A stretch of DNA of 64,000 bases from Allacma fusca (GCA_947179485.1 OX359248.1:26979378-27043377); one strand, 5' to 3'. Positions 1 to 14,515 are shown, counted from the first letter of the stretch. The notes: a model not told the origin generated them from the letters alone. Made by a program: numbers and translations.

Positions 1-7
1 ACCCCAC

Positions 8-2134
8 CTGAGAATTCCAAGCATCAGAGTGAAGAACAGGAGGCGTAAGGCTATTACTTCGACGGATGCGGTGCATATTTGAACCTCCAAAATTTCCAAT
101 GATCAACCCACCTGTAAATAAAGAATTTACAGTTACAACTCATACTTAGTTGAACGCTAAAAATCCTTACTTATCGCTTTGACTCATCATGTCTTTATGC
201 AATATGTAATCAAGAAGCAATTAGCTAGTACTTTGAGAAGCTGGAGATCCAGATAAGCTGTTGGGGTGATTACTTGAAGGTGAATTCCCCTGTTGCCAAC
301 CAAAATCATTCATAGAAGGTGGACTTCCGCTCAAGCTGGATGGATAGTGGTTAACTCCTTCATTGTTTGAATTCGTTGGCGTACTGTTCAATTTCTCTTC
401 GAACTGGTGTAACCAGGTCGCAAAAAGTCTGTAATAAACCATGATTCGTTAATTTAATTATCAATGCAAGTGTTTACTTTATGTGAACTACTCAAGATAG
501 ACCGTAACATCTCATAAATTTAGACACGATACATACATAAGCAGGTCAGCTACAGGATGAGTATCTACAGTGTTATCTATTATTAAACTCATGAGATAAA
601 TAACTTAGCCAAATAAATTTTAGAAACAAATTTTAAGAAATTATCTCTCCACAGTAGTGGTCTGAATTTGAACACATGACCAAATGCAAATATTTGCGAT
701 TCCACTTTACGTGTACGTCTACATGAATTCTATCCTCTATTAATATTATGGCTCCAGAAAAATCTTTATTGATTTTGCATTATAAGTTGAGAACTCTGAA
801 CGACAATAATTCCGCCATGAAACATAATACTATCAAACATGTCTAGGTCTCTACCCAATAGATTACTCCTCTATTCATAGAGAGGTGAGTTTCTTCAAGA
901 ATACTCAGTATGAAAATCTTCCGATGATGTATAGACAGACTGATTACACGTGCATACAATTGAGAGTCCAAAAGAGAACTAACTATTCAAAGAGAGATGA
1001 TACTAGAACTTCTCCTTAAGTACAAGGCCAAGTAAATAGATTACGTGTCTACACCTTCCACTCGGCGAAGATATACCTACTTATGTATATCTACATTTAA
1101 CTGTTATTGAGCAAGCATCTCAAACATGGAAAACAATTTTCTCAAAAGTAGTAAACAACAACATATATAGAAGGAACTGACGTAAGCCCTAAAAGAATAG
1201 TGACACAATAGTCAGTATTGTTTTCATACCCCCGATCCTCCACCGTAAAGGCTGGGTGAATCAAACTATAAGACAATAACTGTCTTGCTTCCTCCATGAG
1301 TGCACAATGATCCAACGTGTACTTGAGTACCTTGGGGATGAGAGCTAAGTAAATTGCCTTTACTTCAGACGTTTTTGGGTTCAGCAATGGAAGATAAGAG
1401 AGTAAATCTCGAATGAGAGCTTCCTTTGATTCCGTACTGGCAAGAGAAGCCACAAAACCTGGCAAATAATAAAAGACACATCATTTTATGATTGCGGTAC
1501 TTGCTCAGAGACTTTATATATATATATATTCATACAGATATGTAGATACCTCACAAAACAACAAATGAACAAAAACATTATCATAAGTTATACAAAGTAA
1601 AAAAAAACAAGAACTTTGATCGTAAATCAATTTGTGAAACACAGTAAGCTTTTTATTATCCGTAATAACACTCTTATTCGGTCATGCCATGCAGATTACT
1701 GCATTTAAAATACTCATAAAAAATTAATAATCTCTCTGATGCTGTCACATTCCGACCTTCATAATACCATCAAATGTCTCCCCACAAGTGTACAAATTGC
1801 TGATTTATATGTTTACAAAGAATGGCGGTGCTTGGAGACATACAAATCTGGGACATATGTACATACTACATACATAACTCACAAGAAAACACTGAGCTAA
1901 CCCAGCACATACTACAATGAAATTATAATGGCTAAACTTACTCGGATCATTGGCAAGTATCTCTGCTCTTCGTAGATCTCCACAATCAGCCAACTGACGG
2001 TGAAGTACTGCCGTCAAGAAACGTGCCTGAGTTGGCTGGAGACGTCTTAAAAGTGCAACCATGGCCACCGTTTGCTCGCATGGTGACCACCGGTCAAACC
2101 AAGTTGATACCGTTCCAACTTGTTCTCGAAACAT
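8..2134 (-). CDS. smg: Smaug / SAMD4 translational repressor, 5' part of gene (partial)
   Basis: Smaug proteins bind hairpin elements in mRNAs through a SAM domain and recruit repression and deadenylation machinery in the cytoplasm. Only the N-terminal exons are present. Coding exons on the minus strand are 1942-2134 (start codon 2134-2132), 1230-1458, 232-428 and 8-111. All junctions are GT-AG and keep frame (phases 1, 2, 1). The product starts MFREQVGTVSTWFDRW, followed by an EQTVAMVALLRRL helix, QARFL and LADC. Exon 2 carries LLSYLPLLNP and EEARQLLSYSLIHP, the Smaug similarity/PHAT region. Exon 4 carries RRSNSLTPP, a Ser/Pro segment also found in SAMD4 proteins. The SAM domain and C-terminus lie beyond the left edge. 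The donor of exon 3 is uncertain: a GTAATC near position 266 would also keep phase 1. An acceptor at 2182-2181 shows that the 5' UTR continues in at least one upstream exon. Introns 429-1229 and 1459-1941 hold only TA-rich sequence. Confidence 0.9.
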
Positions 2135-3172
2135 TCTTTGGTAATTTTTCGCCGGTCATACACAGTCACTCAAACCTCACCTGCAATAGAAATAAACCCA
2201 AACATTAAATAAATATCATATCAAGAATCCTCCAAATGCTTACACTATTATCATTTTACATTCGCTACCAAATTCAAATAATAAACAAGTTTCCTTAAGT
2301 GTTTTCACCCAACCTACCTAATTACCATTACGTACGACAAGTATCCAAAATTATAACCTATCCTGCACAGTAAGTAAGTAACTATGCTTACACAGTCAAA
2401 ATCGTGTTCTTCTGATACTTCTACTACTACATCCCTAGTAGCCTCTATATTATTCAGTGTACTTACAAAACTTCAGTCTACTCTTTTGACAGTTACTAGT
2501 TACATACATATATGGACTTCCATACATCCATACCTGCTGTAGTTATGTTATGATAAACTTACTGCAGTTTAAACTTTCTCAGTTAAAGCTACCCCTCAGA
2601 AACTTCGAACATATATGAGATATTCAGAGAACCAAAGTAGCAGGGAGTTACGGGACGAAATCAACTGTGAAGAAATAACCTCCACTTCATTCATATAAAT
2701 AACACCTCTAATATGTCCTTTTCCACTCTCCACGTCGTGTGTGTTTGCCTCCTGCATGCCATTTTCGGTACAATATGATAAGCTATTTCCATTCTCCTCA
2801 TCCTTAGTCTCAAGACTCAACTTTAATCTTGACTGTATGCAGATGTTTCAGGAGTAACTACAAAAATATGCACTCTAAACAAAGACCTCTCAATGTTTCA
2901 AATTGATACTTAAAGTGTCCCTGTATGTTCTTTCCAAACGACGACGGGGTTTTTCTCCATAACTACTAGAAAATAGGTAGCAGAAGACTGCAACAACCTA
3001 TTAAAATAGGCAAGCATGAGGAAAACACACACACGCTGAGATATTTTTAAAGCCCTCCCGTGACATGTGAACGTGTGTGTGTGTGCTTCTGACTCCACCA
3101 AATTTATCTGCTCATAGCAAAAGCCAGATCCATACTTCTTTCCAATTCCAATGTGCATCCACAGATGTGCAT

Positions 3173-3199
<27 letters not shown>
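3173..3199. repeat. (AC)n microsatellite
   Basis: Uninterrupted AC dinucleotides of about 27 bp in the presumed smaug leader intron. A shorter GT run lies nearby, around 3074-3083. Confidence 0.95.
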
Positions 3200-3203
<4 letters not shown>

Positions 3204-4837
3204 GTGAGTGAGCGGAAGCAGTAGGGAATGAGACGGGGGACCTTATTCCTCACAGTCACAGCATCCTTCACCAGTTCTCAAAGAGCAGAGAAGTCTCATC
3301 CAACGCTTTGATCCGACCCACCAGCTCGTACATAATATTCACAATAAAATCTCGTCGTGTTGGAATTAACTCAAATATGCATTCTACCACTTCACAGTCG
3401 ACCCACTAAATGGAAGAGTTTGAGGTATGCTGCTCTGTCAAGTCAAGTCCTATCACTATGGACGACGTTCACTCAATTATAAAGGGAGTATTGCATAGCA
3501 AAGCGACCTTTCCAGTTGTTTTTCTTCCAATTCTCAAATGTCACCTTGTTCCTCTGAATAAAAAAATTTTACTCAATCCCCTTTGGAAAGCACATAATAC
3601 TTGATCTTTTACAATCAATCCAAAGGTTGGAGTTTTCTCCTTGCATGCTGCATTTTATAATATATGTATAATTATAAAAAAAATAAAACTATTTACAGTT
3701 TTTAAGAATGCATAATATGCACAGTAATTATTATTAAATACGACTGGCAAACAATGCCAAACATGTATTTTAGGTGCTTGTGTATTTTAGGAAAAAATGT
3801 AGGATTTTCTATTTACTCTAAAGGAATAGTACCCTATGAGCCTATGGGATACATGGGAAAAACATGTTTAAAATGCACAACAAACGTGCACATACGTAAT
3901 GATTTCTCTAAAAAATCCGTGTGTGCATGCTTTGTTGTACGTAATGATAAATTGCAACTAGCCTCCACAATGTGCACACATACATTTGTAATGAAAATCT
4001 CATTTGAATTTGATATTCAATCATAATCAAATTTCACATGTTACCGGCATTTGAAGTAGTTGGGGTATACCAAGCATGCTTGTATGTAATTACAAACGTT
4101 CAGTAGACTGTTCAATGACAGCAGCTTGATTCGCATCCCGCTGCCTCACATTCTGCATGCTATGTATGAAAAACTTAGTACAGTGAAACCTGTCAATGTG
4201 CCGGCTGTGTGCAGGTGGTAATGTAAAAGATGACACCAAGACTCAATTTTCAGGAGTAATACAGTATAGTATAGTTGGCAATTGAGTAAAGTTATTGTCG
4301 AAAATAAAATAGACACACTTCACTTCTCTCACCTTTACAGTGTATACGTGGTCCCCTTTCGAAAGAAAACATTCACTTCTTGATTTATTTTTTACACACA
4401 CACTCAGAAGACAACATGAGAAAACCGAATGATATGAGCTACTGCGATGATTCTTACTATATTACAAGCTAAGCACACAGTTCCTGATAAAGCAACTCGT
4501 GTATTTTCCCTTGCATAAAATCCCCTCGCTTCACCATAGTCTCCGCCAGCCTTCACTCCTGTATAGTATAACTGCCCTGTTCTCGTAGAAAGAAGTTCTT
4601 GTACTTGTTTTAAAAAGCTCGCCACGACCAAAATGTGAGAGAACTCGGATATACTTATGCTATCTTACAGTGGTGATAAAAATTGTATGCATGGAAAAAC
4701 AGTCTTTCAAGTCCCTACTAACCAGCAACAGCAATAATAAAACATACACACAGACCAAGTGCAAGTCACCGTCTAAAACTCACTTTCTTGTGAGCTCAGT
4801 ATTTATGTTTGGTTGGACGACGTCAGTAAGAAACAGG

Positions 4838-4857
4838 GAGAGAGAGAGAGAGAGAGA
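4838..4857. repeat. (GA)n microsatellite
   Basis: About 10 GA units. The run makes a spurious Arg-Glu repeat ORF on the plus strand. Confidence 0.95.
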
Positions 4858-5154
4858 ACGAAAAAAAATCAAGAAAAATTTTTTTCTTCTTCTCTCTATG
4901 TATTTTGTATGGATATGTAACTCCACCAAAAAGTTTACATTCAGACAGTTACGATGCTGTACTTCACCACAAAATGCATCCACGTATTATATCTTTTGTA
5001 TACGTACGTATTCGTGTCACACTGTATAGCCTCCTACAATAATATCTATATAAATACGCACACCGGCAACAAGGTACTCGCCTGGCAGCCCTAGTGGTAC
5101 CTTCATTTCACTCCTTATAAATGTACTTACTTATATAATGTAAACCCATGTGAA

Positions 5155-5178
5155 TGTGTGTGTGTGTGTGCGTGTGTG
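5155..5178. repeat. (GT)n microsatellite, interrupted
   Basis: TG/GT repeat with one C interruption, within the same non-coding stretch. Confidence 0.9.
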
Positions 5179-5843
5179 GACTGTGATCTTTTAAGCACAG
5201 ACTTAAATGAACAAGGCTTTGTTTAAATCTCACATCTCTTGGAGAGGAGGTAGATGTGAGCCAGCATTTCAGCCCTATGTAGAAGTTGTCCACACAATAC
5301 TATGGCCCGGACATAAGGTCGTAATATGGAATTAGGCATCCGACTACTAAAACTATGTAGGGAGATAAACACAATATTCTCACTTCTCACTCATTCGCTT
5401 CTTTATAGAAAATACCACACTGTTCCGGAGAACTTCAGCATTTTCAGCTCTCTCAACTGCGTAGAAGCGTCTACGCATGGTACGCACTTTTCTTTTATAG
5501 AAATGCGTCTGACACTGGTTCTGGCTGAGAATCAAACAACTGCAGCAAAAAAAATACTTCGTCGCTTCAACTCAACATTTCTCCTGGTTATAGAAACTAT
5601 ATATATATATCTATATATATACTTATAGAGAGGAAGATGAGAATAATATTGAGCAATATACAGACAAGTTCAAGCAAATATTTAATTCCTCAGCCATATC
5701 TCTCTCTTCTCTCTCTCTCTCTCGTCAGCTGCATCTACAAATATAAGTACACCATGTCTAAATTATACTTTGAACATAACGATAATAACTATCCTAGTCA
5801 TCAAAAATCCATTTGTACAGCAAAGTTTACACGAACGATGCAG

Positions 5844-5846
<3 letters not shown>

Positions 5847-5901
<55 letters not shown>
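5847..5901. repeat. Long (GA)n microsatellite
   Basis: About 55 bp of perfect GA repeat, the longest simple repeat in the window. Its translation gives Arg-Glu runs in two plus-strand frames, which are not genes. GA tracts of this length can bind GAGA-type factors in insects; whether this one does is not shown by the sequence. Confidence 0.95.
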
Positions 5902-5903
<2 letters not shown>

Positions 5904-6371
5904 CATATGGATATGGATACGGTTCATAGCTGCAGCATCTGAAAACGCTTATAGACTGAACGTGAGTCTGCACTTGATATGGTCAGGCAGTCTGTACGAA
6001 ATTCATAATCACACTTTTTTTGTGCTTCGTTTCAGAGTTTTAAGCTCGTAGCGTTCCAGCACGGACATAACATTACACTGACATTATTCCACGGCACAGA
6101 CTTGTTAGAATAATCATGCTCAAGAGCTGGAGCCCTCTTCAATGATAATCTTTGTTCAAGATTAAAGATTTTCAGTAACATATAACCTAAATTTTCCTAT
6201 TATATCCTTAGACGTAGCCTAGATTGTACAAAGACCTGCATCTTTCTCTTGTTCTCAGATGGCATTTAAAGATTGTGCCCTGTGTAAACACACGGCTGTA
6301 CATACACAATGACATATGTATAAATGGAGGGAGTATTTACAGTTGTTTAAATTTATAATAGTATGTATAAA

Positions 6372-6395
6372 GATATATATATATATATATATATA
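6372..6395. repeat. (TA)n microsatellite
   Basis: About 12 AT/TA units in the non-coding stretch. A shorter TA run sits near 5599-5621. Confidence 0.9.
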
Positions 6396-9300
6396 AGTAT
6401 ATATAGATACACTAAAGGAAATCCTCATCGTCAAAAAATTATAATGGCAGTAGTCGTGGCAGTCGTAGCCAAAACCTGCCATTGCAGCTTTACTATGCAA
6501 GCATGCAATTGGGATGATGGTAATGTTTGTACAGCAAGAGAACATATAGCGTTATATTAGCTAAGAAATTCATTCCCCTTCCATTCCCTGGCCTTGGACT
6601 TGAAAACACAGTGACTTCCACTTGGAACTGTACACACACTTACCATACATACGGACCACTTCAAATAATGTAGACAAATGCATATATACAACATGGTTTC
6701 AAAACACAGACGAGAAGACTCGTTCAGAGCACAGAGCAGTAGTAAAAGCTATACGGGGTCCACCATATAAAAATTTTATTCGGAAGAAAGAATTGAGACT
6801 CTCATAGAAAACAGGTAAGGAGATGCATGTACCAAATAAATGCACATGTACTGTGCACGCTATACACAGCATCAAAATGGCATTTGGGCACTGGGCTGCA
6901 TGGGACTTTAATAATGCATGTATACACCACAACAGCATTAGTACATTCACTATTCAGCAACGTAACAATCGAAATTATACCGAGCACACGCTGATGATTG
7001 CTCATTTGAAAAGAAATACGACAACTATACATAATTCCCCTGCCAAATATTTAAACTTTATGTTACTTTATAATTACAAGGGGTACCGTATAAACCCGCC
7101 TTTATACCTCACATTAAAATCCAAAGTCAGATAATGGATCTCTGTCATATTTGAAAAACACTATAGTTGTACCTTTACCTGTGCTTGTGTATCGTATAGG
7201 CCGGACAGCACATGTTACAGTAAAGTAATGATCCAGGCAGGGAACGAAGCAACCATTAACCATCCGAGTATGAGTGTATAAACTACAAAGTTATTAAAGT
7301 CACATACTTACACACAGAGCAACACGCATTTTTTGTACCAGGATACGGACAACGACCAAATCTTTACAATTCACAGACACACACCACACCACTTACATTT
7401 ACAACCTATTTTAACTAATATCTGACACCCCCGAATTATAAGGTACAAATTTTTCTGTAATGCTCCATCCCTCATATATACCTGCATACCTGAGTCAACC
7501 TACTTGCATGAAAGTACCAGGGCAACATGGGTCTACATCCAGACATTGTCTGCTGATGATGAGGCATATGTACTAAATCCGTAAGTACGTACATACATAC
7601 ATACATGCACGTACATACGAAACCTAAGTCAAATCTTAAATCACCCTAGTGCTACAAACAAACTGTCTGTAGCAAGACAGATGATGATGAGTGCACAGAC
7701 ATGCAAGCAAGGAAGATGTGTCTCTTTTTGATGTATTTACTCTCGACAAACAAAGCTGTAGAAAACTGGTGTGCACTGTACAGGAACATGCCGGGGCAGC
7801 CATGTACATACATACAAACCCTGTACACGACTGTTTTTCTATCGTGAGTAACTATTATTTATAATCAGAGATTTTATGGACTAGAACATTAAAAGCTGGC
7901 AGTTTGTAAGTGTAACTGTCTGAAACCCATTTTACTATTCGTGTGTAATATTGATTATATTAAGATAAAACTCAGGTTATTTTATAACAATATATAAGTT
8001 ATAGGGTATAGCTCATATGCCTGCTCCATATCATACTTAAATACATCCCTATACCAGATGACAATATAAAAGTCCTTTATTTCAAGACCACGAAACGTGA
8101 ATCGTGCCTTCATGAGCATCCTGATGATGAAGATGAGGACAAGAAAAGAAAACTATATACAAGCAAAATATCCCCTTGCAACTCCATAGAAAACCTACGT
8201 CCAAATCCAAATAACAATAACGGCGATGAGGTGCAACAACTTGAGCAAACAGCATCTTTATCGCTGAATATGGCAACACACTCTTTAATACAATTGGTAG
8301 TACATATCTGAGAGAGGCTATAGTGATAAGTAAAAACATCTCTATGTTTATGTTGAATGTACATATATAATTATATACATGTATGGGTTGTACTATATCA
8401 ATGGTCATTCCTTGAAATACAATATACAAGATACCCACACGTGAGACGTGAGCGATGATGGAAACAAGTTTCATGGGTTCTGATTAGCACAATATTTATT
8501 ACATTTCTTTCCTATCTTCAGTAAAACAGCTTAATTTATTCGGAAATAAACCCAGAAGTATAGCACATACATAAAGCCGTTTGCTTTAAATTCCAAACCA
8601 GTTTTTAATTCTTAGCATATTTTGAGAGAAAAAATCCACGATTCTGTCATATATTTCTTTTTAACAGCCTCAGGAATGCATCGATTGGGATCATTGTTTC
8701 AAAAACTGTTATTGGATGGGATCCTACATATTTAAACACACGATAGGATCTCGTCTACGCAGTGACTTTCCAAAGTTACTGGATTGAATTAAGGTAAATT
8801 CAATTTGTATTGGAGGTCGAATCAAGAGAACTTTGAGGGATTGGAAACTGTGAGGAGCACAATTGGAAAAAAAAGTAGCATCATGATAAAAATAAAATCA
8901 AATACTTATACTACTACCACCACTACCCTATATATTCCAACGTTACTTGCCTCACATCATCCCTCACATAGTTCTGATTATCTATTCTAGGACAGAGAAA
9001 TCCTCCGACTCTTGGCAACAAGTCAAGCACTCAGGAGAGGGATTCATTTCTAACAACAGTAACTACAGTGTATGTATGTACATTACGTACACATAGATAT
9101 AGAATGTGCATTTCCTCCACATAACAACCAACTGCTAATCTCACGTCTCAAAGTTAACTTTCAATAGCAACAACCCATAATATAACTGACGTTATCTCGC
9201 ACGTATACAAACATGAAAACTTCTAGTAATAGTAATAGCCCTATACACACAAGGATAACTGAAAATTTAAAAACTCACAGATTAGCTTCGGTTTGGGTAA

Positions 9301-11248
9301 TTTATGAGTCCCCAAAAATTTAAACAACTGTTTTCTACAAACACACGCAAACATGTAATCGAATGGATTAAAATCCGTGTAAGTTAAGTGCGAGAGCCTA
9401 TGTTCCTACAAGCTGTAATGATAACTTCAAATATATAACCAACCATAGGCTCACTCACATAACAAAGTGAGCAACAGAATAGCATATAGTGTCAGCCTCA
9501 AACTTGAGTATCACGAACCTGGCAACAACATCGTCGATAAAATTTAAGGGCAAACATATCTTGAGTTGGGTATCAGAAAATATCCTCCCAAACAATCTAT
9601 ATACATACGCTTGAACCATAAAGCTCCAAGTAGAGAAAAACAGCACAACTAGTAACATACATTTACTTGGAACACAGTTGGTCATATTTTACCTCCTTCC
9701 CTTCTAAAATATATGGGCAACTGTGCTAACGGATTTTTTATCTCAATAATAATAACTTGATTTTTTTTTTCAATTAGCTCCGGTCTTCCCCATAGTGATG
9801 ATTTCATCCCATTTTTATTATTACCTTGAGGAAATGTCTTACCATTTACCACACGGTCGGTCGTGTCCCTTAAATAAAAATTGGAGGCTGTTAACATGTG
9901 TTAAACAGTATCAAGTACCATGAAAATCCTCACTAATGTTTCTCTCCCTTCCAGCCCTTTTAAATGAGACGAATGAAAAAACTATTACTCGAGGGTGTTT
10001 TTGACTTTTGTTGCCATTTAGAAATTAAAAACAGGAAACGTCACACACGTCACGTGGATTTTTTTTTTTTAAACCAGATCTAAATAACGTTAAATAGATC
10101 CATGCAATAATGTTACCACTGATAATAAAGCGGATTCATACTCCAAGTTTCTTGGTGAATAATCAGGATACAAGCTCTACGGTTCACATGGTAAGCTACA
10201 GATTTTGCACCAAATGACATCCTATATAGGTACATTTCGTGGGTAGTCTGCTCAAACGGGGCCACGGAGAGAGGCAGCTAATTCCACCGCAAGTAAATCG
10301 ACAAAGGACAAAATCAATAATGGGAGAGTATAATATTTATTACTCGAAAAGTGGAGTATTATTATATAAGGGAGTGCGTAGCTCACCAACACCTTTGTTT
10401 ATTTTTTTTAGTATTTACTATATCATGCATCCATAATTGACAGGGTTGTTAAAATACCCAATACGTGAGTAATTCATGAAAAACTCAAAAAATTTTACTC
10501 TCCACATCCCCAAGCCAAGTATTAGTTTCACGGAGTTTTGCGTCAATTTTCAAGTCTCAAAGTCTAGGGCGTGCACAAACCACATTGAAACTACGCACTT
10601 TCGCTTGCTCTTGGCCTGGCTTCATGGATCAATTCAATTCTATAGCTATAGGTAGATTTACGCATAGACTTTGTGTGTCCCCACACGCACTTCTTCTCTA
10701 TAGTCGTCTACTACTGCATAGATTTTCATCGTCCTATAAAGTACAACATTTACAAGGTCTGTCTGTAGTCAGGGTGCGTATGAGTGCGTGTATGTATCTG
10801 TCTGTGCGTATAGCTCCACGTTCCAAAACATCCGTAGACTTGTTAAAGCCTTTAACAAGATTGTGCGTGCATGTACTATTATGTATAGATATATCTACTT
10901 ATAATGTCTCCGTCTGCCTGTCTGACTGTATAGTACCGCACCACATTATGCATGTATGTAGGTAAATGTGAGCTTGAATTTGGAAGGAGTCTGGGCCTAC
11001 TGCACTATTAATCTATACAGACTTCACCCTTCACGCAGAACCCAAACTACTGCGTCGCAGAAAATGCACGCACACGCACTTTTGCCTTTAACTAGTATCC
11101 AGACAAAAAAAACCGTATGTATGCTCTTCAAGTCCAGTGTCAAGGGTAAATTCCTTCCTCCGGAAACCCCGACGTTTCTACGCACGACACACAACCGCCG
11201 AATCTTACCATCACCGAGTGCGTATGTGTATGCAAGACTGACTGAGTG

Positions 11249-11252
<4 letters not shown>

Positions 11253-11281
<29 letters not shown>
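11253..11281. repeat. (GA)n microsatellite
   Basis: About 14 GA units. Its antisense makes a Ser-Leu repeat frame that is not a gene. Confidence 0.95.
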
Positions 11282-11283
<2 letters not shown>

Positions 11284-12977
11284 CTATGCTAGAGAAATCC
11301 AAACTGAGGAAAGTGCGTGCAAAAGGAACCAATTTTTGATACTTGAAATGCTTCAATGTTTCCCTACTACTGTATCCCACCGACCCAACTACGCAGAATG
11401 TTTTACTTCCAATTTAAAGAGTTGGTCCGTATATGACATTATAAATGATGACTGTATTCTCTACGGTTTTAATAACAATAGGGAATGGCAATTCTCATGC
11501 AGTCAACCGCTGTGTTCTGTTATCCATGAACCATTCCGTTATTGTCACACTGCACGTAAATAGTCCTCACACCGTCTGCGGTATTGTTCCTTAATGATGA
11601 TTACACCATTAATATGAGAGTGGGAGCGTTTATTTATCCACTTTAATGAAACATGGTCTGATATTTTTTCACATTTTAATTACTCTACATGTACGACATG
11701 TATCGGACCTGATGGGCTATGCCGGAATGAACTAGTATTTTCTATTAAGCTATCAAACATGTCTCAATCATCCCGAGCATTATCTTCCAGAGCAGAGGTG
11801 ACTATAAGTAAATAGCAAGAATTTCAACGATAGAACAGAATCATCAACAACTATTCCTATTAGCAATCCTCAACAACAGCAACTTCCTTCTCCGCATAGG
11901 ACAAGTGTGTTCCCAGCCATTTAAACCATCACATATGCCCATTCCATTTAAACATGGAACAATCATGGTCATACCTGCCCAGTCCATGCTAGGCACGTAC
12001 CTGACTGCATGGCTCACAGGTACAGGGATTGAGGGAACTTGATGATGACGAGTACAAGGGGCATTCTTGATAAGACTGAGCTTGGTCATTTTAAGTACAG
12101 ACCAGAAGAGAGAGAGACCCCATATAAAGGGGTTTTCATCAGGTTTGAATTGAAATACCTCGGAGATTTTTACGACGACTGGTGTATAGAGGGCTGCTGT
12201 AAATAGCTTGAAGAACTGCAGTGACCAGTCCATTCTTTCCTGTTTGTTTCTAAGTAAAAGAAATTGTTTACCTTTTTTTGCTTGTAGGCCAGGGCCAAGG
12301 CCATTCTTTGTTGGAAAGGGTTGTTACTACACGTCTGGAAAACAGATGGTGGAGTACTCAACTCTAATAAGGGTACATACTTACATAAGGACAAGGAACT
12401 CCAGTGCACTCCCCAGATGAGATGTTTTCCCTTATAGCTTCATCCCCCTTACAGCTACATACATATGTGCCGTTATAAGCACATACAAGAAAACAACTTG
12501 CTTCACGATAAGGAATCCTCAAGGACTAGGAAGGGACTGGAGTCCACCGCATTTCTAAGGTAAATGAACGGGAAACCAGGGCTCTGTCGGGGACAGCCAG
12601 CTCTATAAATACATGGAAGTCTCATCTCCTCGTATGAGACCAATCCTAATCATTTTACTGGTCATTGGAGGAATCCCTATATTGTGCAAGAATAAAATTT
12701 GTTTACTCTTCATCTCTCCATACATAGATACATATATGAAGTTACGTCAGTGTACTATCAAAAAATAGGCAGAGGATATTTGTGCAAGAAACGGGAATCT
12801 CTGAGCGTTCTGTACACCGCAAGTACTACAGGCTCTCAAGTATGTCCATACATACTCTGTACTTTTGGAGTCGATGCGATTGTATCCAGGCAAAACCAGT
12901 TCTGGACTCCTTGTGGAACTTCAGTTACTATGTACTTTTGGAGGAGCCCCATAATATTACATGACATGTAACACACA

Positions 12978-12998
12978 CCACCACCACCACCACCACCA
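12978..12998. repeat. (CAC)n trinucleotide repeat
   Basis: Seven CAC/CCA units. The poly-Gly stretch seen in a minus-strand frame here is only this repeat. Confidence 0.9.
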
Positions 12999-13771
12999 GG
13001 CCCTTGCGTAACTGCCTTTGTTCCAAAGACATACTTCCACATATCTCTCCCAACCCATATGCATAATGTGTAACTGAACTGCACCCACCAGGAAAAAAAA
13101 AACAACAATGTCTTCAACAACTCACTATAAATAAAAAAAAAAGGACGCACCTGGCAACATCATTGACAGCATGACAACTCCATCCCCACACATTCCATCA
13201 ATTAAAACTCAATACCCCCACTAATTACTCAATACAATGTCCACACTTTAAATCAAAATTATCCCAACATCCCAACAAAACCCCTCTCCTACAAATCCCC
13301 CAAAGATTCCCTTTTAATCACTCCCAATTCCCACATCTCCGAAAAATTCCGTCATCTCCACTGCCCTGCTACATCCTCAAAATAACGAAACTCTACAGCC
13401 CCTACAAACACAATCTCCAATAAGTTACAACTATCACAACTTGAATTATTATTATTATCACATCCCCAAATAAACCCATTCCTCACTAATAATAATAAAT
13501 AACCACAATTTAACGCACCTCCAAGTGAATAGCCACAAAAAAATTCAGAATCCAAAACTCACAACACTCGCCTACCGAATCCTATTGCGCGTCATAATTC
13601 CGACCACCCCAAAATCTATATTACAAAACGTGAGAGAGCAACTTAATCATAATAAAATAATACTCTTCAGATATTTACACTCCATTCCTGATACCTTCCC
13701 CAAAATGACATCCTCCAACAATGTTTTAATCCTTCCACAAAAACTATTTACTAAGAATAACCGAAACCTCC

Positions 13772-13799
13772 GCACACACACACACACACACATACACAC
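13772..13799. repeat. (AC)n microsatellite
   Basis: CA dinucleotides with one TA interruption, just left of the candidate smaug leader exon. Confidence 0.9.
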
Positions 13800-13873
13800 A
13801 ATACACCGGGTCCGTGTTTCAACTTGAATTCCGTTTTGAATATTATGCTAAAGATTGAAGAAATAATACTTAC

Positions 13874-13938
13874 CTTAGTAATGACTTGTGACGACAGTTG
13901 AGCTCATGATGCTGGTGTATTGTCCAAGAGGATGGTCA
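13874..13938 (-). other. Candidate 5'-UTR exon of smaug
   Basis: A 65-bp minus-strand segment bounded by an acceptor (GGCAG, preceded by a T/G-rich tract) at 13940-13939 and a strong donor ACTAAG|GTAAGT. It has no long ORF. With no other minus-strand gene nearby, it could be a leader exon spliced to the acceptor at 2182-2181. It rests on splice motifs only. Confidence 0.3.
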
Positions 13939-14477
13939 CTGCCACCAACAACAAAGTATTAGAGTCTGAGGGTCAATGTCGCTGTTGGTGTCAATCTTTC
14001 CATAGATGTGTAGGTAGGTAGGGAATGAACATGAATGAATTCTATTTCCAGAATCCAGTTGCCTATGAGTAGATACTCCAAGTAAAGTTTTTCTCTTGGG
14101 TCTGCTGCTGTCTAGTGTGTGTACGGTAAGTTTTTGTATATGTAGTCGGTATGTGGGAAGAAGAGTTGGGATTGGGACTTGAACAAAATAATCAATCGAC
14201 TCCTACTGGGGGATTGAAACTTGGCCGCTCCAACTTTCGCGTCCCATAATAATGTTTACAGCGCCAAGTTCCTTTTGGACTACCCAACGCCCTCCTCACG
14301 TTCACTTTCACTACTACTTCCATATCCCTATCCATAGGATGTGTGGTAGCTGGTAGCTCTGGTTGTACGCTTCGCTGGAGCTCCAGCAAAAAAAGTTGTA
14401 CTTCCTCTGTATTATACAGAGTCCATATTCCGTACTATTGAGACTTACGACAATAATAAAAGTGAACTTGTACTTAC

Positions 14478-14515
14478 CTAGCTGTCTGAGGGTATTTTTA
14501 CATACACAGACTATC
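14478..14515 (-). other. Candidate small 5'-UTR exon of smaug
   Basis: A 38-bp minus-strand segment between acceptor TTTATTTGCAG and donor GCTAG|GTAAGT. Both splice sites match consensus well. It may be an upstream leader exon of smaug. Support is motif-level only. Confidence 0.3.

Larger units (their letters stand above)
2181..13873 (-). other. Long non-coding stretch, probable 5'-UTR intron of smaug
   Basis: About 11.7 kb without any ORF that I recognise as protein-coding. Open frames are short and mostly microsatellite translations. It starts at the acceptor in front of the smaug start exon and ends at a good minus-strand donor at 13873. It is therefore best read as a large leader intron, which is inference. 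It holds CA, GA, TA and CAC microsatellites and many ATGTATGTACATAC-like runs. I see no RNA gene and no transposon with clear ends here. Confidence 0.5.

Noticed and set aside
4670-5029. Open frame with Arg-Glu repeats
   Set aside because: It is a translation of a GA microsatellite. The same applies to 5637-6051 and 11246-11563.
14192-14389. 65-codon minus-strand frame between the candidate leader exons
   Set aside because: It has no family match and no clear splice pair around it. It may be part of the 5' UTR, but I cannot support it.
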